Shown here: positions 60,401 to 64,000 of the stretch, piece after piece | How the letters are laid out: each line of letters starts with the position of its first letter | Numbering within the stretch: position 1 is the first letter of the stretch | Source: Owenia fusiformis | Taxonomy: Eukaryota; Annelida; Polychaeta; Sabellida; Oweniidae | Assembly: GCA_903813345.2 (NCBI GenBank) | Contig: CAIIXF020000011.1 | Span: 32,418,166-32,482,165 of the forward strand | DNA: 64,000 nucleotides | Direction of reading: 5' to 3' | Made by a program: the position numbers and the translations under genes | Notes under the pieces: generated by a model | Database searches by the model: none | What the model saw: the letters and a program-made list of their open reading frames with translations, nothing else | What the model was told of the DNA's origin: nothing

Positions 60401-63400
60401 ACAAAGGTAAAAATTAATTTTTGATCTCATTTTAAAATACTCAAGAGATCTGTCAAATTGATCGCCACATACCTCCCCCCTCTTTCGCATGTTGTCAATC
60501 AAATTTATGAAACTGTTCCTATGGTTTCAATCAGTCTGACCATTTCCAAATGTTGACTTTGATAATGTGCACAAAGGAAGATTATTGGTTATAGGATCTA
60601 TTCTGAAAATTTGAATTAAATTCATCAATGATTAATTAAAAAAGACAATTAAAACCCTTCATATAGTGAATAAGAATATTCAACACTATCACTCAATTTA
60701 TTTCAGGGTACATTGCTTGTGAACAACAGTGATAAGACATTAAAGTGGTGTTTAGATCTCTCCAAAACAAATACAGTGGTAGAACAAGGCATATTCCAGT
60801 TCCTCCATAGCTCAGGGGTCCCCTTCCTCAGCCATGGGGAAGGAGGAGTAGACGGTGAACTTGAACCAGGCCAGACCCAATCCATCGGAGTTTTATTCCA
60901 TCCCAAAGAACCTGGACATTATGAAGCAAAAATACCTGTTGTATTGAATGATGAGTTTCATAAGCCATACCAGTTTTTGAAACTTGTTGGCGAGTTAAAG
61001 GCCCCAAGGATCTGGTTTGACCCTCTGGCAATCGTCATGACCCCCGTGCCTCTTGATACTGAAGTTTCTGTCAAGTTTCATCTGATGGCAGCGAATTATG
61101 AAAAGTAAGTGAATATCATAATGAATTAGATGTCTAACAAAGTACAGTAAATGGTAACTATTTGTATTACATGTATTATATGTATTTGGTGATTATTCCC
61201 AGAGAGGCATTGCATATCATTTTTTCTCAAGAGATTTGCTGAGTAATGATACAACTTGTGTGTCATTTTCTTATCCCATTAGATCAAAAAGTTTTGGGGA
61301 AAAATTAATAGCATAGAACGTTTGCTTTTCTGTTTCATTTGGTATTAAATCTACCTTGAGATACTTTTTGGTAGATACATTGTACAGTTGGGTGATATGT
61401 AGAACAGACATTAATTATGATGTATTTTTCAGGGGTACAAAAGTAACTGCTGAATTACCTATTGTGGAATGTGAGGATGGGAGTACAATACCTCCTTTGA
61501 CACTTAACTTCCCAGAGGGACAAGGTATGATTTTTGCATTATTCATTTGGAAACCAAAACTTTAAAACAGTAGCACTCAGAAACTGATAATGTTGAAGTT
61601 AGTAATATGAAATCACTATAATAATACATCATTGCAGAGATACTATAATTTGATATTGTTTCTGTTCTTTGGTCACCAATACTTTTGGTTGGCTGAATGA
61701 TATGCTTAGTTTCTTGTATTACAGATATCAAGCCATGCAGCGCTGATTCAGGGCACGAGGAGCCAACACGCCTCTTATGTAACGTCACATTCAAATGCCC
61801 GCAGCCAGTCTCATTCACCCAGAGCATCAAGTTTACAGACTCTGATGGCAATAGTTTCCTGCTTCCTGTTTCTGCTACCAGTGATAACTGCTTATTGAGT
61901 TGTTACCCATTCCTTGCCCAACATAGAGCTGATCATCAAATCGTCTGTGAACAGGTAAGCCATGTGAACCACCACATGTAGTATGAGTCACCCAAAATCA
62001 ACCGAATCAACTGAAATCTTTATAGTTCTCCTATAGCTAGGGCTGGCACAATTTCTGAATTTACACAGAGATGTAGCCCTTTCTATTCTATATTGGTGCT
62101 ACTAAGTAAATGCATAATATGTTTGTAGATCAGGCTGTCCTGCATGTTTATTCACTTTTTTGAAACAATTTTGAATGTTTTTAGAAAACCTCTAGTGGGG
62201 AGGTAACATCCTCGAGATCGAAGCAGCAGGTCTGTCATAGTTAGAACCCTAGATAAAATATAGTAAAGTTCGCATATTTATACATGTAGTTCATTGTTCT
62301 TTGATAATCTCCATTTAATTTATTACCCAGACGGTGATTTTGATATAATCATTGTCACAAAGGATATGTACTGTTATTTGCTTCTGAGTACCAATATGAA
62401 TAATAATGCTGATTTTACATAATATTATACTAATAGATAGAATGAATAGCTAATTGTATCATAATCGAAGATTACTGCCCAAATTATGCTTAGCTTTTCA
62501 TGTGACTTAAAATCATGGCACATTTAGAGTTTATAATTGGATAGAAAATAATAATATAGAAACTTATTAGAAGACATAACATCAACTACATAAGGGTGTC
62601 TGAGAGACTGGGCCCCAGGGTCAGAATTTTTCAGAATCTAAATCAGGGAACTCTTGACTATAAGAGTTAGTAATCAGGGAAAAAATTAGGAATCAAGGAT
62701 TCTTGCAAAATAACTGATATAATTTTTCATAGGCCTCTGTTGTAACCCCCGTCATAAAATAATCATAAAAATAATAAATTCTCTCAATAATGTAGTTAAA
62801 ATATTATACATGTACTGATATTATTACATACATGAAAATAGGCATTTTAAAAATTATAATAGGCATTTTTGGCTTTATGCAATTTCTATAAAATCTGTAA
62901 AATTGGGTTCCCTCCTGAAGAGAACTGGCCTGCAGTATGCATATATTTTGTATTCTAGGGCACAACACTCAAGGGCCGCAAGACCATGTCTAAGGAAAGT
63001 GTCAATGTGGGAGAGGCAGTGTTTGTCCCATGTGTGTCCCCAGCACGCCCCTATAGTAGAAGAAGCACCACAGCTACCAGCTCGCAGTTTGAATGCTCAG
63101 AGTCAAGCTATGAGAGCACATCACATAGTGCTACAGGTATATTCATTGGAGCTCATATTTCTCAGGAATTTTATATAATTTTAAACAGGTTAAGAGAGAA
63201 TAATGGGTTACATGAAAAAGGTTTTACTATATATGAAATCCCTCAGTGATGTCCCCACTGTGAATGTAAAGTATCATGTGAAGTTTAACTGATATATTTA
63301 CAGTGTTTTGGATATTTTTACTCGGATTACTCAGAACTCTCCAGTTCAGAAAACTGCTGAAGCACATTCCTGTATTCCAACATTGTGTGAAACTAAATTT

Positions 63401-64000
63401 ACTCATATGTCTAAATGATTTCAGATTGTTGCCATATAAGGAATTACTATAATTATTCCCAAAATTTTATTTCTGATTTAGAGTCTACATACCAACCCAG
63501 TACTCCACGAGATGGCGCTCATGGCAGAGTTGCACCCATCTCCGTTGCAGCTGTCAAGAATAGACAAGACATTGCATCAAGATCACTAGGCTCTGCCCTA
63601 TTTCCCGATGAAGACACAGAAGAGGGGATATTCCATACAGAGGTTTTGCTAGCTGTACAGCGGTGGTTCTCGTCCCAGGGATGGCCTGGGGGCCCCCACC
63701 CAATATTTGTCCCACACTCTCTTAGAACGTAAGTGAAATGATATTCACAATCTTTATGAAAACCATTTAGAAATCTTTGTTGCAAGTAAAATTTTATATT
63801 AAAAAATACTTGTATAATTCATGTATAATATGTATATATTTGAAGGGAATATGATATTTAATGAATTGATAAGCTGCATTTTTATTATCATTATAGATAT
63901 TATTGATCTAATTCTGCCTAACATATATCATACATTAATTTATCTGTTAATCAGTGGCATATGCAAGAAACCTCCTGAAGATGGAACCCCTAAAAAGAGA
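23656..64000 (+). CDS. CFAP47: Cilia- and flagella-associated protein 47 (3' end beyond window)
   Basis: Twenty-seven exons, all GT..AG with matching phases, give 4830 nt or 1610 codons in this window, and the gene continues past 64000. It encodes a large axonemal central-apparatus protein; loss in mammals causes sperm flagellar defects. The product is a chain of ASH/MSP-like immunoglobulin folds, for example around 'GPVDFGNVVKNSK' (exon 3), 'PPVIDYGEVCLRS' (exon 14), 'RRIMFGQIPLNLT' (exon 17) and 'STFNLGGVYCGSS' (exon 18). Exons 26-27 (AVQRWFSSQGWP) begin the calponin-homology region that follows these repeats in CFAP47. The start at 23656 is the first ATG of an exon opening with a typical ASH strand. 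Intron 7 (15.9 kb) hosts two GH128 genes on the other strand; intron 20 (9.3 kb) is a giant minisatellite. Related proteins (HYDIN, CFAP65, CFAP74) share the fold, but the CH domain and residue matches favour CFAP47. Confidence 0.92.
27965..28195. repeat. Dispersed 'ggcggatc' repeat ending in a poly-G run
   Basis: Starts 'caggggcggatctgg', passes through GGGCCCCTTAAACCC-like text and 'ggggccttaaggcctttt', and ends in a G run at 28174-28188. The final part (from 28119) is duplicated at 40287-40375, where it opens the second GH128 segment, so the repeat predates that duplication. Confidence 0.6.
28343..39186 (-). CDS. GH128 (Asl1-like) beta-1,3-glucanase-like protein, copy A, with transposon-filled intron
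   Basis: Five exons (39186-39138, 38603-38516, 38291-38126, 29391-29012, 28469-28343) sum to 810 nt, 269 aa, with the same exon sizes and phases as copy B. A signal peptide (MKIALLLLSIGGALVT) precedes the GH128 fold. Motifs expected to carry the catalytic acids are LLGFNE (E95) and WLTEFAC (E198), both intact; a Cys-rich YCGGGPTKC loop follows LVSPSAA. GH128 enzymes act on beta-1,3-glucans, so digestion of algal or fungal walls, or defence, is likely. The third intron is 8734 nt because a nested transposon entered it; the exon 3 donor reads CAA|GTATG rather than CAG|GTATG. The frame remains open, so the gene may work if the intron is spliced. It lies antisense within CFAP47 intron 7. Confidence 0.88.
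31469..32269. repeat. Cluster of five alternating-orientation 46-bp motifs forming nested palindromes
   Basis: A motif beginning TTAATCCGGTAGCCGACAGG and ending in '(a/c)gaataca(a)g' occurs at 31469-31514 (+), 31910-31954 (-), 32045-32090 (+), 32123-32134 (-, partial) and 32225-32269 (+). Intervals between opposite copies contain further inverse-matching text ('aactcatttaaat', 'cctgccaatattcc'). The structure suggests repeated insertion or unequal copying of one MITE. Confidence 0.65.
31517..31903. mobile_element. 387-bp near-continuous hairpin element (GTCCATTTCACTG ends)
   Basis: Left end GTCCATTTCACTGTTGAATT pairs with the right end ...ACAGTGAAATGGAC, and pairing continues with moderate mismatches to the centre near 31706, leaving almost no loop. 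TA precedes the left end (31515-31516). A 65-71-codon frame inside is a by-product of the hairpin. Confidence 0.65.
32399..32773. mobile_element. 375-bp foldback element (GTCCATTTGTCA ends)
   Basis: GTCCATTTGTCA at the left and TGACAAATGGAC at the right are perfect inverted ends with TA on both sides (32397-32398, 32774-32775). A second strong pairing lies inside: 'agtgatttaactgggttgcc' (32495-32514) against its inverse at 32674-32693. The ends share GTCCATTT with the element at 31517. Confidence 0.65.
33853..34356. mobile_element. ~500-bp foldback element
   Basis: CTTAAAGG...CTGAAATAG near 33853-33875 is inverted near 34330-34356 (CTATTTCA-like text and CTTTAAAG). Stronger inner pairing involves 'attggcccccacgtgat' at 34017-34033 and its inverse at 34179-34195, with 'aacgtcat' blocks beside each. 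No coding capacity. Confidence 0.5.
36782..37497 (-). pseudogene. Transposase remnant with inverted duplicate of its C terminus
   Basis: Reading the minus strand from about 37270 to 36782: a DDE core with Asp in WDRLGRSGR (near 37219) and Glu in LNPCEL (near 37084), then in-frame TGA stops near 37047 and 36990, then a tail starting SFEECLLALNDALFEMRN and ending PGKRI. The tail also exists as an intact 72-codon frame on the plus strand (37279-37497), because it lies in the terminal inverted repeat. The NP-E motif and TA target fit the IS630-Tc1-mariner superfamily. Confidence 0.65.
39230..39237 (-). promoter_or_regulatory. TATA box of GH128 copy A
   Basis: Minus strand TATAAATA, 44 nt upstream of the ATG at 39186 and conserved in copy B. 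Confidence 0.55.
39709..40286. other. Spacer between the GH128 duplicates, with a GGAC/AGAC microsatellite
   Basis: The left duplicate ends near 39708 at a G run and the right duplicate begins near 40287. The spacer holds no gene. A (GGAC)n/(AGAC)n microsatellite occupies about 40199-40251, followed by 'gcaaaagctcaccatgtgagc', a pairing I associate with dispersed repeats of marine invertebrates. Confidence 0.6.
40531..42572 (-). CDS. GH128 (Asl1-like) beta-1,3-glucanase-like protein, copy B
   Basis: Five exons (42572-42524, 42279-42192, 41952-41787, 41542-41163, 40657-40531), all GT..AG, phases 1-2-0-2, total 810 nt or 269 aa. Residues 1 to ~17 form a signal peptide (MKIALLLLSIGGALVTG). The fold shows the expected landmarks: WYYDW at 45-49, LLGFNE with candidate acid/base E95, LVSPSAAYCGGG at about 128-139, RIDHIATHHFSCD at 163-175 and WLTEFAC with candidate nucleophile E198. 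Product is secreted and predicted to cleave beta-1,3-glucan. It is the less disturbed copy of a tandem pair; introns are short (244 to ~500 nt). A TATA box sits 45 nt upstream and an AATAAA signal 78 nt past the stop (40448-40453). The whole gene is antisense in CFAP47 intron 7. Confidence 0.92.
42617..42624 (-). promoter_or_regulatory. TATA box of GH128 copy B
   Basis: Minus strand TATAAATA, 45 nt upstream of the ATG at 42572 and identical to the box of copy A, giving a very short leader. Confidence 0.55.
42630..43399. other. Remainder of CFAP47 intron 7
   Basis: Up to about 43100 this is the duplicated flank of the GH128 segment (matching 39240-39708). Beyond it, 43135-43300 is rich in self-complementary GTAC motifs ('ggtactatacggtact', 'gtactgtacagtacc'). 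No gene is seen before the exon 8 acceptor at 43399. Confidence 0.5.
43400..50781 (+). CDS. CFAP47: CFAP47 exons 8-20 (residues ~455-1119)
   Basis: Exons: 43400-43558, 44034-44256, 45101-45253, 45559-45662, 45902-45984, 46471-46567, 46907-47123, 47334-47578, 48214-48344, 48615-48737, 49008-49286, 49553-49634, 50684-50781. Exons 9-13 encode a charged, Lys/Glu-rich linker (for example EEKARLEHKQKYVDF) between two groups of ASH-like domains. Exons 14-19 carry a further run of immunoglobulin-like folds. Exon 20 ends TFTPTE in phase 0, and its last 18 nt are the first partial unit of the minisatellite in intron 20. Confidence 0.9.
50764..60032 (+). repeat. 9.27-kb minisatellite of splice-site-bearing, in-frame 120/122-bp units
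   Basis: From the donor at 50782 to the last unit's donor at 59974 there are 76 complete units, 36 of 122 bp and 40 of 120 bp; 36x122 + 40x120 = 9192, exactly the distance. A 77th unit is cut short at 60032. Each unit is a 93-nt block (31 sense codons, phase 0, ending TFTPTE like exon 20) bounded by CAG or GAG before it and GTAATA or GTAAAA after it, plus a spacer of 29 nt (GTAATAAAC type) or 27 nt (GTAAAAC type). Units differ at only a few positions. The 27-nt spacers are stop-free, so runs of them form frames up to 301 codons; the 29-nt spacers shift frame and lead to a stop. Confidence 0.95.
60125..64000 (+). CDS. CFAP47: CFAP47 exons 21-27 (residues 1120-1610, incomplete)
   Basis: Exons: 60125-60406, 60707-61104, 61433-61524, 61725-61954, 62959-63136, 63482-63728, 63955-64000 (continuing). 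Exon 21 opens VASYDFVIPV and joins exon 20's TFTPTE in phase 0, behind a strong pyrimidine tract ending TTTTTTAG. Exon 22 is the longest here (398 nt). Exon 24 ends the ASH series with FLLPVSATSDNCLL, a signature of the segment before the CH domain. Exon 25 is Ser/Thr-rich. Exons 26-27 begin the calponin-homology region (AVQRWFSSQGWP). Confidence 0.92.
61955..62958. other. CFAP47 intron 24
   Basis: AT-rich intron of 1004 nt. I see no gene; a short patch at 62590-62710 with 'atcaggga'/'aatcaggga' repeats may be a decayed interspersed repeat. Confidence 0.5.

Noticed and set aside
1-64000. tRNA or rRNA genes
   Set aside because: No cloverleaf with a convincing B box and no rRNA-like segments were noticed by eye; a covariance-model scan would be needed to exclude small ncRNAs.

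Overview
The window is metazoan nuclear DNA: AT-rich, with intron-dense genes, clean GT..AG exon boundaries, many small DNA-transposon relics and no bacterial gene order. The gene set (two axonemal genes, a secreted cysteine-rich protein with a TSP1-like tail, animal-type GH128 glucanases) and the repeat style suggest a marine invertebrate, perhaps a hemichordate, echinoderm, cephalochordate or mollusc. I cannot place it more precisely. Gene models were built by hand from splice sites, and reading-frame phase was checked across every junction.

Layout. (1) 2593-1058, minus: secreted cysteine-rich protein, 2 exons, 450 aa. (2) 16083-3227, minus: a 13-exon, 556-aa EF-hand-like protein I do not recognise, with RFX X-box-like and NRF1-like sites at its 5' end. 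(3) 16.4-19.4 kb: repeat-rich spacer with a 1.1-kb foldback transposon. (4) 23234-19492, minus: complete DNAJB13 (radial-spoke J protein), 7 exons, 316 aa. (5) 23656 to beyond 64000, plus: CFAP47 (ciliary central-apparatus protein), 27 exons in the window, 1610 codons in frame, running off the right edge just as the calponin-homology region begins.

Two CFAP47 introns are remarkable. Intron 7 (27451-43399) holds two tandemly duplicated GH128 glucanase-like genes on the opposite strand. The left copy has an 8.5-kb nest of transposons in its third intron, and the right copy preserves the empty site. Intron 20 (50782-60124) is almost entirely a minisatellite of 76 full units plus one partial unit. 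Each unit is a 93-nt, stop-free, phase-0 block bounded by AG and GT, followed by a 27- or 29-nt GT..AG spacer. The array begins inside exon 20 and copies its last 18 nt with the splice donor, so it is a field of about 77 potential in-frame cassette exons.

Functional logic. DNAJB13 and CFAP47 are both axonemal and diverge from a 421-bp interval containing an X-box-like RFX motif. The neighbouring EF-hand-like gene has a similar motif beside its probable 5' exon, so this may be a small cluster of cilium genes. The GH128 genes and the cysteine-rich gene have signal peptides and TATA boxes and look like inducible or tissue-specific secreted products.
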